Below are positions 37,252 through 46,515 of a stretch of 64,000 nt of DNA, piece by piece. The notes beneath the pieces were generated by a model. That model did not search any database. It was given only the letters and a program-made list of their open reading frames with translations, and was not told the origin of the DNA. Source of the stretch: Synechococcus sp. 8F6 (GTDB lineage Bacteria > Cyanobacteriota > Cyanobacteriia > PCC-6307 > Cyanobiaceae); NCBI RefSeq assembly GCF_002252665.1, contig NZ_NQKZ01000012.1, forward strand, positions 1 to 64,000, given 5' to 3'. The translations under genes were made by a program, and so were the position numbers. Numbering within the stretch: position 1 is the stretch's first letter; each line of letters starts with the position of its first letter.

Positions 37252-39243
37252 ATGAATCCCTTCAAGGCCCTTCGCGTTCAGCTGGCCAAGCTGCAACGCC
37301 TGGCCCAGCCCTACTTCCTGCCGGTGGACGACAGCCAGGGCTGGCAGTTTTTGCTGCTTGTGGTGGCCTTGCTCGCCGTGGTGGTCGGCAGCACCCTGCT
37401 GCTGCTGACCGGTGTGTTGGCCCTGAGCGGGGCCCTGATCCCCGAGCTGCGCAGCCGTTTCCTGCCGGGGGTGCCCGAGCAGGTGGCCGCCATTTGGCGC
37501 AGCCCGATCGGCCCGCTGGTGATGGTGCTGCTGGCCGGGGGCCTGGGCTGTTTTGTGGCCCTGCGCAGCAAGTTGCGCCAGGGGCGCTGGCTGCCGTGGC
37601 TGCTGATGGGGGTGATCACCTTGCTGATCCTGGTGATCAATGGCATCAATGTGGGCATTAGCTTTATTGCTCGCAACATTGAAAATGCTCTGGTTGCTTA
37701 TAACGCAGAAGAATTCTGGAAGATCGTTGCTATCTACGCCTTCTGCCTGGTTTTAGCCTTGCCGATCCGGGCGATTCAGAGCTATCTGATCCCGAAGCTC
37801 GGCCTGCTATGGCGGGAATGGTTGAGTGGGCGTCTGCTGGGCCGCTATATGTCCAACCGTGCCTACTACGTTCTCAACCCGAATGACGAATCGCTGGAGG
37901 AAATCGACAACCCTGATCAACGGATTTCCCAGGACACGGCGAGCTTCACTGGTACGAGTCTGAGTGTCACCGTTGAGATCATCTCGGCGCTGTTGACCTT
38001 CGTTAGTTTCATCATCGTGCTCTGGACCATCAGCGACCAGTTGGCGCTGGTGCTGTTGGTTTACTCCGTGGGTGGTACGGCCCTGATTGTGTTTGCAAGC
38101 CGCAAGCTGGTGAACCTGAACTATCAGCAGCTCAAGCTTGAGGCCGACTTTCGCTACGGGCTTGTCCACATTCGTGACAATGCCGAGTCGATTGCCTTCT
38201 ATCGCGGTGAACAGCAGGAAGCCCGGGAGGCGGAGCGTCGGCTGGGTGGAGCGATTCGCAACTACGACCGCCTGATCATCTGGGAAGCGCTGATCAGTGT
38301 GATCCAGCGCTCCTACGACTACTTCTCCCGTTTTCTGCCCTGGCTGGTGATCGCGCCGATTTATTTCGCCAAGGAGGTGGATTTCGGTGTGTTTGGCCAG
38401 GCCAGCATCGCCTTCAGTCAGGTGCTGTTTTCGGTCAGCTACATCGTCAATAACATCGATCGACTGGCCGCGTTCTCCGCTTCGATCAGCCGTCTGGAGG
38501 GCTTCCAGGGCAAGGTGGATTCCATCGGCACGGAAGCAGCGGCCCTGGCGGTGCAGCTCGCCGCCACCAGCCGCGGTCGCGACGACGGCACGATCCTGGT
38601 GAGCCACGTGGATCTGGTGCCGCCTCGCACCAACCGCACCCTGATCCGTGATCTGAGCCTCGAAGTGGATCGCCACCAGCGCCTGTTGGTGGTGGGGCCT
38701 TCTGGTTGCGGCAAAACCTCCTTCCTTCGCATGGTGAGCGGGCTGTGGCCGCCGGCGGCCGGCCGGGTGGAGCGGCCCAACGAAGGGGAGCTGCTGTTCA
38801 TCCCCCAGAAGCCCTACATGCTGCTGGGCAGCCTGCGGGAACAGCTCTGTTACCCCCTGCAGCCGGATCGGTTCAGCGACGACCAGCTGCGCCACGTGCT
38901 CGAGCAGGTGCGGCTGCCCGACCTGGTGCAGCGCTATCCCGATCTCGACATCATTCAGGACTGGCCCCGGCTGCTGTCCCTGGGCGAGCAGCAGCGCCTG
39001 GCCTTCGCCCGGCTGCTGCTGAATTCCCCCCGGTTTGTGGTGCTCGATGAGGCCACCAGTGCCCTGGATGTGGCCACCGAGCGTCACCTCTACGCCCTGC
39101 TAGCCGAGCGCGACATGGCCTTTGTGAGCGTGGGACACCGCCCCACCCTCACCGCCTTCCACGACACCGTGCTGGAGCTGGATGGCTGTGGCAATTGGCG
39201 CCTGTTGCCCGCGGCCGGCTATGACGTTGGCCGCCACGCCTGA
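37252..39243 (+). CDS. SbmA/YddA-like ABC transporter, fused permease and ATPase
   Basis: A 663-aa half-transporter of the ABCD/YddA type. An N-terminal permease domain with about six helices (VALLAVVVGSTLLLLTGVLALSG; WLLMGVITLLILVINGINVGISF) carries the family EFWKIVAIYAF and EEIDNPDQRISQD elements. The C-terminal ATPase has Walker A GPSGCGKTS (residue 482), signature LSLGEQQRLAFARLL, Walker B RFVVLDEATSALD and a final VGHRPTL His. Relatives import peptides, or vitamin B12 in mycobacteria; cargo here is not evident. It starts 51 nt after the HIT gene on the same strand. Confidence 0.88.
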   Translation: MNPFKALRVQLAKLQRLAQPYFLPVDDSQGWQFLLLVVALLAVVVGSTLLLLTGVLALSGALIPELRSRFLPGVPEQVAAIWRSPIGPLVMVLLAGGLGCFVALRSKLRQGRWLPWLLMGVITLLILVINGINVGISFIARNIENALVAYNAEEFWKIVAIYAFCLVLALPIRAIQSYLIPKLGLLWREWLSGRLLGRYMSNRAYYVLNPNDESLEEIDNPDQRISQDTASFTGTSLSVTVEIISALLTFVSFIIVLWTISDQLALVLLVYSVGGTALIVFASRKLVNLNYQQLKLEADFRYGLVHIRDNAESIAFYRGEQQEAREAERRLGGAIRNYDRLIIWEALISVIQRSYDYFSRFLPWLVIAPIYFAKEVDFGVFGQASIAFSQVLFSVSYIVNNIDRLAAFSASISRLEGFQGKVDSIGTEAAALAVQLAATSRGRDDGTILVSHVDLVPPRTNRTLIRDLSLEVDRHQRLLVVGPSGCGKTSFLRMVSGLWPPAAGRVERPNEGELLFIPQKPYMLLGSLREQLCYPLQPDRFSDDQLRHVLEQVRLPDLVQRYPDLDIIQDWPRLLSLGEQQRLAFARLLLNSPRFVVLDEATSALDVATERHLYALLAERDMAFVSVGHRPTLTAFHDTVLELDGCGNWRLLPAAGYDVGRHA

Positions 39244-39247
39244 TCCG

Positions 39248-39439
39248 ATGCCTGATGCGACCCCGGCCACCAGTGCCACCACCACCAGTGCTACCACCCA
39301 AGACGTGCCGGCCTTTGGCTGGAGTGGCTACGCCGAGCGGGTCAATGGCCGCTTCGCCATGGTGGGTTTTGCGGCTGTGCTGCTGATCGAAGCCCTCAGC
39401 GGCGACACCTTCCTGCGCTGGGCTGGCCTGATCCCCTGA
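39248..39439 (+). CDS. hli: high-light-inducible protein (one-helix Chl a/b-binding-like)
   Basis: A 63-aa thylakoid single-helix protein. It carries the Hli signature ERVNGRFAMVGFAAVLLIEALSG with the conserved ExxNGRxAMxGF chlorophyll-binding motif. It protects photosystems under high light. ATG 39248 lies four bases after the ABC gene stop; ATG 39221 inside that gene is an alternative start. The stop abuts the stop of the convergent lipoprotein gene in a CCCTGATCAGGG palindrome. Confidence 0.92.
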   Translation: MPDATPATSATTTSATTQDVPAFGWSGYAERVNGRFAMVGFAAVLLIEALSGDTFLRWAGLIP

Positions 39440-39916
39440 TCAGGGAATCTGCACCAGGTCCACCTGCCAGAGGCCGCCCCGGCTCACCTGCACGGCGAGT
39501 TGGCGGCCATCCGCTTGGAGCTGCACCTGGCGGGGAACGCCGCTCGGCACCATGGCGATGGGCTGCAGGCTCTGCAGTGAGCGCCGGTAGAGCACCAACT
39601 CGGTGCGTCCTTCGAGCTGCCGCACCAGGGCGATCCGCTCCCCGGCCGCATCGATGCTGACACTCACCGGTTGGGCATCGGCCCGGTTGAGCCCTGGCAC
39701 GGGCACGGGCTGCTGGCGCTCGAGATCCAGCAGCTGCACCTGTTCACGCCCGCCCCGACCGCTGATCAGGGCGAGCCAGCGTCCCGACAGAGCTGGATCG
39801 CGGTTGGCGCCCAGGGCTTCGATCCGGCCGTTGAGCGGCCCGATCGGCATGGGCACTGGGCCCAGGCAGCCAGCCAGCAGTAGGGCGAGCACGGTGGTGG
39901 GCAGAAGCGATTTCAT
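39440..39916 (-). CDS. lipoprotein with TolB-like propeller fragment, copy 1
   Basis: A 158-aa lipoprotein with signal MKSLLPTTVLALLLAGC (Cys residue 17, lipobox LLAGC). The mature portion has short beta-blade repeats (DPALSGRWLALISGRGGREQVQLLDLE; VSIDAAGERIALVRQLEGRTELVLYRR; LQADGRQLAVQVSRGGLWQVDLV), resembling isolated TolB/WD40 blades. It follows and overlaps a homologous gene by 4 nt. Function is unknown, perhaps a scaffold in the periplasm. Confidence 0.75.
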   Translation of the reverse strand: MKSLLPTTVLALLLAGCLGPVPMPIGPLNGRIEALGANRDPALSGRWLALISGRGGREQVQLLDLERQQPVPVPGLNRADAQPVSVSIDAAGERIALVRQLEGRTELVLYRRSLQSLQPIAMVPSGVPRQVQLQADGRQLAVQVSRGGLWQVDLVQIP

Positions 39917-40431
39917 CGGGGTGTATCCAGCCCGCCGCCTTGGAGGGCGATGCCGCCGGGTAGGTCGGGCTCCAGCAGGTTGCTCAGGTCAAACAGCTGC
40001 ACCCGCCACTGGCCTCCTTGGGCCACCTGCACGGCCAGCCGGCGCCCCTCCGGCGCCAGGCTGAGCCGCACGGCGGTGCGATCGGCGGGCAAGGGCAGCC
40101 GATGCAGGGCCCCGGTGGCCCGGTCTTCGATCAGCGGCAGCCGCTGGTTGCCCTGCTGCACCAGGGCGGCGACATAGCGCCCGTTCCAACTCAGCGAGGG
40201 GGAGCTGTGGGGCTGGTGATTCTGGAAGTGGCGCAGCTGCACAACCCGCCCGCTGGGCTGCTCCTGCAGCAGCAGCGTGGCGCGACCGCCGCGCTCCACC
40301 ACAGAGGCCAGCCAGCGTCCCTGGCCACTGAGGGCAGGCTCCTGGCGGCTGGTGGCGCTGAGCACCCCGGCGGGTCCGGCGTTGCGGCGTGGCAACCAAG
40401 CCCCGGCGTCACAGCCTGCCAGCACACACAT
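39913..40431 (-). CDS. lipoprotein with TolB-like propeller fragment, copy 2
   Basis: A homologue of the next gene with similar blades (EPALSGQGRWLASVVERGGRATLLLQE; LSWNGRYVAALVQQGNQRLPLIED; APEGRRLAVQVAQGGQWRVQLFDL). The first standard start, ATG 40431, leaves only five residues before the lipobox cysteine (VLAGC). The frame upstream encodes TLRQQLTSGLAAGLMCVLAGC, a normal lipoprotein signal, but has no ATG, GTG or TTG. A CTG at 40470 or an ATC at 40476 may be the true start. It follows ycf66 on the same strand. Confidence 0.7.
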   Translation of the reverse strand: MCVLAGCDAGAWLPRRNAGPAGVLSATSRQEPALSGQGRWLASVVERGGRATLLLQEQPSGRVVQLRHFQNHQPHSSPSLSWNGRYVAALVQQGNQRLPLIEDRATGALHRLPLPADRTAVRLSLAPEGRRLAVQVAQGGQWRVQLFDLSNLLEPDLPGGIALQGGGLDTPR

Positions 40432-40523
40432 CAGGCCAGCCGCCAGTCCAGAAGTCAGCTGCTGCCGCAGCGTGATGGAGGAGGGCCGAGTTGGCCCAGG
40501 CCGACGGTTCGCAGCGGAGGCGG

Positions 40524-41417
40524 TCAGTCGTCGAAGCGGGAGCTGTTGTCCCGCGGGCGGGGCTCGGCACTGGTGGGGGGCTTCACCGGGGTGAAGTCGG
40601 CGTCGCTGATGGACTCAGCCTTGCTGATCGGCGAACCCTGGGGCACACCAGCAGGCCCACGGGACGGAGGGGCCATGGAGGGACCAGCGCCTTCGGGGCT
40701 GGTGGGGCGTCGGGTTGAGCGGGGCATCGCCTCGCTGGCGGCCACCGGTCGGCTGCCGCGCCGGGGCTCAGCAGCACCGTCGCGTTCGCGCCGGCGGGCA
40801 CCAAAATCAGCAGCAGGGCGCGTGGTGCTGCCGGCGGCGCTGTAGCGGCTGCGGTCAGGGCGGTCTGCGCTTTCGCCGGCCTGGGCCTGGGGGGCCCAAT
40901 CATCCTGGGCGGAGCGACGGCTGGCGGCCCGTTCGGGGATGGCGGCCCGGCTGGGGCGGCGGGCCCGGTAGAAGTCGTCGTCGTCGGACTCATCCTCGCG
41001 GGTAGGAATGCGCCGGCGTAGCGGTTGGGGCTCATCGAAGCGATCCACGTCGCTCTCGCCCCAGGGGCGTCCACCCATGCGCGGGCGATAGGGGCCTGGC
41101 GCCGGCACCGGCTCGTCGTCGTCGAAGTAGGACGAGCGCCGGGCCTGCTCAGTGGTCACCCCCCGCAGCCGCACGCTCTCGTAGGCGAAGAAGACGGTGG
41201 TGCCGGCGAGCAGAAACTGGCCGAACTGCAGAATCGGATCGAGGCGCCATCCCTGGAAAAACAGGATGCCGCCACAAAGCAGGCCCACCGCGGCGAAGAA
41301 GACGTCGTAGTCGCGTGCGAGGGCGGGCTTGAAGCTGCGCATGAAGTAGAGCAGCGCACCGCCTACCGCCAGCACGATGCCCACGATGCTGGCCCAATTC
41401 AGGCTGGCATTAACCAC
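40524..41417 (-). CDS. ycf66: Ycf66 family protein
   Basis: A 297-aa protein of the photosynthesis-linked Ycf66 family (function not settled). The N-terminal about 90 residues hold the conserved membrane part: VNASLNWASIVGIVLAVGGALLYFMRSF, then DYDVFFAAVGLLCGGILFFQGWRLDPILQFGQFLL with three predicted helices. Residues 95-297 are a long, low-complexity Arg/Pro/Ser/Asp-rich tail, probably disordered and much longer than the core. It lies 53 nt downstream of psbX on the same strand. Confidence 0.92.
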   Translation of the reverse strand: MVNASLNWASIVGIVLAVGGALLYFMRSFKPALARDYDVFFAAVGLLCGGILFFQGWRLDPILQFGQFLLAGTTVFFAYESVRLRGVTTEQARRSSYFDDDEPVPAPGPYRPRMGGRPWGESDVDRFDEPQPLRRRIPTREDESDDDDFYRARRPSRAAIPERAASRRSAQDDWAPQAQAGESADRPDRSRYSAAGSTTRPAADFGARRRERDGAAEPRRGSRPVAASEAMPRSTRRPTSPEGAGPSMAPPSRGPAGVPQGSPISKAESISDADFTPVKPPTSAEPRPRDNSSRFDD

Positions 41418-41470
41418 GGTGTTTCACCCGTCGGACCGTTGCGCCACTGTAGGCAGCCAGGCCAGGGGGA

Positions 41471-41593
41471 TCAGAGCTTGCGATCGAGGCGGTCGTTCTG
41501 GCTGATCAACACCAGGGCGATGGTGATCGGCACCACCACGATCACTGCACCCGCAACGAGGCTGCTCAGGAAGTTGGCGAGGGAAGGCGTCAT
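41471..41593 (-). CDS. psbX: photosystem II protein PsbX
   Basis: A 40-aa single-helix subunit of photosystem II located near cytochrome b559. The sequence begins [20 protein letters not shown], then [19 protein letters not shown], the typical PsbX pattern with one membrane span and a basic C-terminus. It is immediately upstream of ycf66, an arrangement recurrent in cyanobacteria. Confidence 0.9.
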   Translation of the reverse strand: MTPSLANFLSSLVAGAVIVVVPITIALVLISQNDRLDRKL

Positions 41594-41683
41594 GGCGGGG
41601 CCAGCTCTCAGGCATCAAGCGTCGCGAAATCCTAAGCAGTGGCGGCGGCTTCCTACGCTGCAGGCCCAGCTGCTTAGAGCTTT

Positions 41684-42028
41684 GTGACGGCCCTGCCACC
41701 CACGTCCCCGTCCTGGTTGCCGGTGCTGTCAGGGCTGCACCTGGTTTTGGGGTTGGGGCTGGCGCTCTGGACCCTGCTGTTTCTGTTCCGGATTGTGCTC
41801 ACCTGGTACCCCCAGGTGGATCTGAGCCGCGGTGCGATGCGGCTGGTCGGCGCCCCGACCGAGCCCGTGCTGGCTGCCACGCGGCGCCTCATCCAGCCGA
41901 TTGGCGGGGTGGATGTCACCCCGGTGGTGTGGGTAGGCCTGCTGAGCCTGGTGCGCGAGCTGTTGGTGGGCCAGCAGGGATTGGTCAGCCAGGTGCTGAT
42001 GCGGGCCCAGGCCGGTTTGGTCGGCTGA
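41684..42028 (+). CDS. YggT family membrane protein
   Basis: A 114-aa YggT/YlmG-type membrane protein; in cyanobacteria and plastids this family is linked to nucleoid or cell-division and cytochrome assembly roles. Two helices are visible (LHLVLGLGLALWTLLFLFRIVLTW and VVWVGLLSLVRELLVG), joined by the family loop TWYPQVDLSRGAMRLVGAPTEPVLAATRRLIQPIGG. It starts at GTG 41684. It ends two bases from the convergent accC stop and is divergent from psbX. Confidence 0.88.
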   Translation: MTALPPTSPSWLPVLSGLHLVLGLGLALWTLLFLFRIVLTWYPQVDLSRGAMRLVGAPTEPVLAATRRLIQPIGGVDVTPVVWVGLLSLVRELLVGQQGLVSQVLMRAQAGLVG

Positions 42029-42030
42029 GT

Positions 42031-43383
<1,353 letters not shown>

Positions 43384-43515
43384 CCGCGACGACTCAGCAG
43401 AACCAGGCCAATGCGGACTTTATCAGTGCTGCTAGAGCCCGCTTTCCAGGGGGTTCCCGGAGGGGCAATGGGTATATTGCTCGGACCGGAGCGCCTCCAG
43501 CGATCCGTACCACAT

Positions 43516-43597
43516 GCGGATGTGGTGGAATTGGTAGACACGCACGTTTGAGGGGCGTGTGGCTTCGGCCTTACGAGTTCAAGTCTCGTCATCCGCA
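43516..43597 (+). tRNA. tRNA-Leu (anticodon GAG)
   Basis: An 82-nt class II tRNA: acceptor stem GCGGATG / CATCCGC, D arm closed by GTG / CAC, anticodon stem CACGT / GCGTG with loop TTGAGGG (anticodon GAG), a long variable arm (GGCTTCGGCC) and T arm ACGAG-TTCAAGT-CTCGT. CCA is not encoded after the discriminator A. A T-rich run (TTTCTTTTTT) follows directly and probably ends transcription. The long variable arm fits leucine. Confidence 0.95.
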
Positions 43598-43623
43598 TTT
43601 CTTTTTTCCGGCTCTCCCAGCTG

Positions 43624-44895
43624 ATGCATCCGGCACCGGTGTCGATCGTGCTGGTGAGCAACGGGCCCGGTGAGCTCTCCACCTGGGTACGACCCCTGGC
43701 CCTGCGCCTGCAGCGCTTGATGCCGCTGCGGCCGGCCGTTGCTGGAGCCGCCTGCAGCTTGCAGCTCGTGCTGGTGCCCTGCCCGAATGGCACCGGCCGG
43801 GAACATCACGCCGCCGGAAGCTGGGGGCTGTTCGAGCGCATCGTGCCGGCTCGGCAGTTTTGGGAGCTGTTGCTGCAACCCCGGCGCTTCGGCCCCTGGA
43901 GCCGTCAGGGGGTGGTGGTGTTTTTAGGGGGGGATCAGTTCTGGACGGTGCTGCTCTCGGCGCGCCTCGGCTACCGGCACCTCACCTATGCCGAATGGGT
44001 GGCCCGATGGCCCGGATGGAACGATCGGATTGCGGCGATGGGGCCCCTGGCGGCCGGTCGGCTGGCGCCGCGCTGGGCCGAGCGCTGCACGGTGGTCGGC
44101 GATCTGATGGCTGATCTGTCGGAGTCGGCCCGCAGCGATGCGCCGCTTCCCGAGGGCGAGTGGGTCGCCCTGCTGCCGGGCTCCAAGCGGGCCAAATTGC
44201 GTGTGGGCGTGCCGTTCCTGCTGGAGACGGCCGATCGCCTGGCGGCGCTACGACCGGACTGCCGTTTCCTGTTGCCCCTGGCCCCCACCACCAGCGTGGA
44301 GGATTTGCTCGCCCAGGCCGGTGCGGCCAATCCGATCGCCCGGGCCTACCGATCCGGGGTGCCCCGGCTACTGGGTGCCGATCTACTGGAGACGCAGGCC
44401 GGCACCCGCCTGCAGCTGGTGCTTGAAAATCCAGCCCACAGTGCCCTGAGCCAATGCGCCCTGGCCCTGACCACCGTGGGGGCCAACACGGCGGAACTGG
44501 CGGCGCTGGGGGTGCCGATGTTGGTGCTGGTGCCCACCCAGCACCTGCACGTGATGCAGGCCTGGGATGGCTTGGCCGGCCTGCTGGGGCGCCTGCCGCT
44601 GCTGCGTTGGCTGTTTGGGGTGCTGCTCACGGCCTGGCGACTGCGGCACCGGGGTTTTCTGGCCTCCCCCAACATTGCCGCCGGCCGCATGCTGGTGCCC
44701 GAGCGGGTGGGGGGGATCACGCCGGAGGGCATTGCCGCTGAGGCCGCCGACTGGCTGGCGGCACCCGAACGCCTGGAGGGCATGAGGGCCGATCTGCGCA
44801 GCCTGCGCGGCCAGCCCGGGGCGGTGGCCAGCCTGGCGGCCCTGGTGCAGGAACTGCTGCCCCCTGACGCGAGGGGCCCCGGCCCAGGTGCCTAG
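43624..44895 (+). CDS. LpxB-like glycosyltransferase
   Basis: A 423-aa GT-B-fold protein related to lipid-A-disaccharide synthase. It starts [21 protein letters not shown] and has [53 protein letters not shown], a UDP-sugar-binding-type C-terminal segment. Its length and two-domain layout suit LpxB relatives found widely in cyanobacteria, but lipid A synthesis itself is not established by this gene. It overlaps the possible 5' extension of msrB by a few bases. Confidence 0.82.
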   Translation: MHPAPVSIVLVSNGPGELSTWVRPLALRLQRLMPLRPAVAGAACSLQLVLVPCPNGTGREHHAAGSWGLFERIVPARQFWELLLQPRRFGPWSRQGVVVFLGGDQFWTVLLSARLGYRHLTYAEWVARWPGWNDRIAAMGPLAAGRLAPRWAERCTVVGDLMADLSESARSDAPLPEGEWVALLPGSKRAKLRVGVPFLLETADRLAALRPDCRFLLPLAPTTSVEDLLAQAGAANPIARAYRSGVPRLLGADLLETQAGTRLQLVLENPAHSALSQCALALTTVGANTAELAALGVPMLVLVPTQHLHVMQAWDGLAGLLGRLPLLRWLFGVLLTAWRLRHRGFLASPNIAAGRMLVPERVGGITPEGIAAEAADWLAAPERLEGMRADLRSLRGQPGAVASLAALVQELLPPDARGPGPGA

Positions 44896-44923
44896 GGTTG
44901 CCACCAGCGTTCTGATCGTTCCT

Positions 44924-45367
44924 ATGGCTGATGCCGCCAGCACCCCCGACCCTTCGGCCTGCGGCCTCGACAGCGGCCTGGCCCGCGGGGCCAGCGAGGA
45001 GCAGTGGCGCCAGAAGCTCACCCCCGAGCAGTTTCGGATTGCGCGCCAGGGCGGCACCGAGCGGGCCTTCACCGGTGCCTACTGGAACAACAAGGGCAAC
45101 GGGATGTACCACTGCATCTGCTGCGATGCCGAGCTCTACAGCAGTGCCACCAAGTTTGATTCCGGCACGGGCTGGCCCAGCTTCTGGGATGGGGTGAAGC
45201 CGGGGGCCATCAGCACCCACACCGATAGCTCCCACGGCATGGTGCGTACCGAAATCCGCTGCGCCAACTGTGACGCCCACCTCGGTCACGTGTTCAATGA
45301 TGGGCCGGCCCCCACGGGCCAGCGCCACTGTGTCAACTCAGCGTCGCTGGCATTCCGCGAGCGCTGA
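44924..45367 (+). CDS. msrB: peptide-methionine (R)-S-oxide reductase
   Basis: Reduces methionine-R-sulfoxide in proteins. The 147-aa protein has two zinc CxxC pairs (C64/C67 and C113/C116), GTGWPSFW, and the catalytic cysteine C136 in [11 protein letters not shown] 44924 gives the normal domain with a short N-terminal extension; an earlier GTG would overlap the preceding gene. It ends close to the convergent PRC-barrel gene. Confidence 0.94.
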   Translation: MADAASTPDPSACGLDSGLARGASEEQWRQKLTPEQFRIARQGGTERAFTGAYWNNKGNGMYHCICCDAELYSSATKFDSGTGWPSFWDGVKPGAISTHTDSSHGMVRTEIRCANCDAHLGHVFNDGPAPTGQRHCVNSASLAFRER

Positions 45368-45402
45368 GCGGCGGCTGAGGGGGCACGATTCAGCGCAGCC
45401 CC

Positions 45403-46443
45403 TCACCAGGGGTCGGCCAGGTCCTCGGCGTCCACGTCCAGCGGTTCGCGCGTAGGCGTGGGGGCTGGACGACGTTCCGGTTGACGGGCCTCCAGGGGCC
45501 GCCTCTCCACGGGGCGGGGCTCGGAGGCGCGGATTTCTGGGGCGATGGGTTCGGGCTCGAGCGGCCGCCGGCGCTCCTCATATCGGGGCTCCTCATATCG
45601 GGGTTCTTCGTATCGGGGTTGCTCGTAGCGGGACTCCTCCTCATCGAGGTAGCGGCGCTGGCGCAGCGGCTCCCGTTGACGCTGGGCATCGAGCTCGACG
45701 TAATCAAGCTCCTCTTCGGGCTCCATGGCCCGGCTGGTGGCCGGCTGGATGCGGCGTTGTTCCAGCACCGCCGGCTGACCCGGGGCTAACTGGTTTTCCA
45801 CCGGCACCATGCCGCTGCGGTAGCGCTCCCGCTCCTCCTGCTCCCAGCTGGGCCCGCCGATGCCGAGCTTCTCGAGCAGGCCGGAGCCCAGTTGCTTGAG
45901 CTTGTCTTCGGCGCCCTCGTAAACAATGATTCGATCGGGACCGCTGCTGACGATCTCCTCGACCGTGAGCTCCCAGGTGCTCAGCACGCCCTCGCCGAGC
46001 AGGGGCACCCCCAGGGCGCCGATCACCAGGGTGGCCAGCTCGCCGGTTTCGATGTCGAAGCTGAAGCCGAGCACCCGTCCCAGCTGGTCGCCCGCCTCGG
46101 TGATCACCTGGCAGTTGATCACCTTGCCGTAGCGGTCGGGGTTGAAACCCTCCGCCAGCGAATCGGCAGAATCCACCAGGATCACGTCGCCCACCTGGCG
46201 AATCCGATCGAGGGGCATCCAGCGCGGCAGGCCCGGCAAGAAACGGGTGAGCGGGTTGTCACGCAGGCCCAGCGCCACCACCTCGCGCCGGTCTATGTCC
46301 ACCACCACCTCACCCACCACCCCCAGCCGCCGGCCGGTGTCGCGGGTGATCACCTGGGTGCCCATCAGCTCGGAGCGCAACCAGAGGCGATCGCTCGGCG
46401 CGGCTGCTCCGAGATCAGCAGAGGGGGGAATGGAGGAGGTCAA
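45403..46443 (-). CDS. PRC-barrel domain protein with charged repetitive tail
   Basis: A 346-aa protein with two PRC-barrel-type modules (residues about 20-100, SELMGTQVITRDTGRRLGVVGEVVVDIDRREVVAL; about 105-185, GKVINCQVITEAGDQLGRVLGFSFDIETGELATLVI). These are beta-barrels that bind proteins or RNA in ribosome-maturation and photosynthetic complexes. The C-terminal 150 residues are Arg/Glu/Pro-rich with RYEEP repeats, probably disordered. Its role is unknown. It is divergent from no gene within 70 nt, and lies downstream of smc on the same strand. Confidence 0.85.
   Translation of the reverse strand: MTSSIPPSADLGAAAPSDRLWLRSELMGTQVITRDTGRRLGVVGEVVVDIDRREVVALGLRDNPLTRFLPGLPRWMPLDRIRQVGDVILVDSADSLAEGFNPDRYGKVINCQVITEAGDQLGRVLGFSFDIETGELATLVIGALGVPLLGEGVLSTWELTVEEIVSSGPDRIIVYEGAEDKLKQLGSGLLEKLGIGGPSWEQEERERYRSGMVPVENQLAPGQPAVLEQRRIQPATSRAMEPEEELDYVELDAQRQREPLRQRRYLDEEESRYEQPRYEEPRYEEPRYEERRRPLEPEPIAPEIRASEPRPVERRPLEARQPERRPAPTPTREPLDVDAEDLADPW
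45574..45633. repeat. four 15-bp tandem repeats coding RYEEP in the PRC-barrel gene
   Basis: CTCCTCATATCGGGG occurs twice perfectly, then twice with changes (TTCTTCGTATCGGGG and TTGCTCGTAGCGGGA). The units keep frame (15 bp = 5 codons) and encode a charged repeat. Confidence 0.85.
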
Positions 46444-46515
46444 TGAAAGGGTCGTGCCCGTGGCCCAGTCGGCCCATTGTGGCCCACCTGGCTCGACGGG
46501 GAAGGGGGCGGTGGC

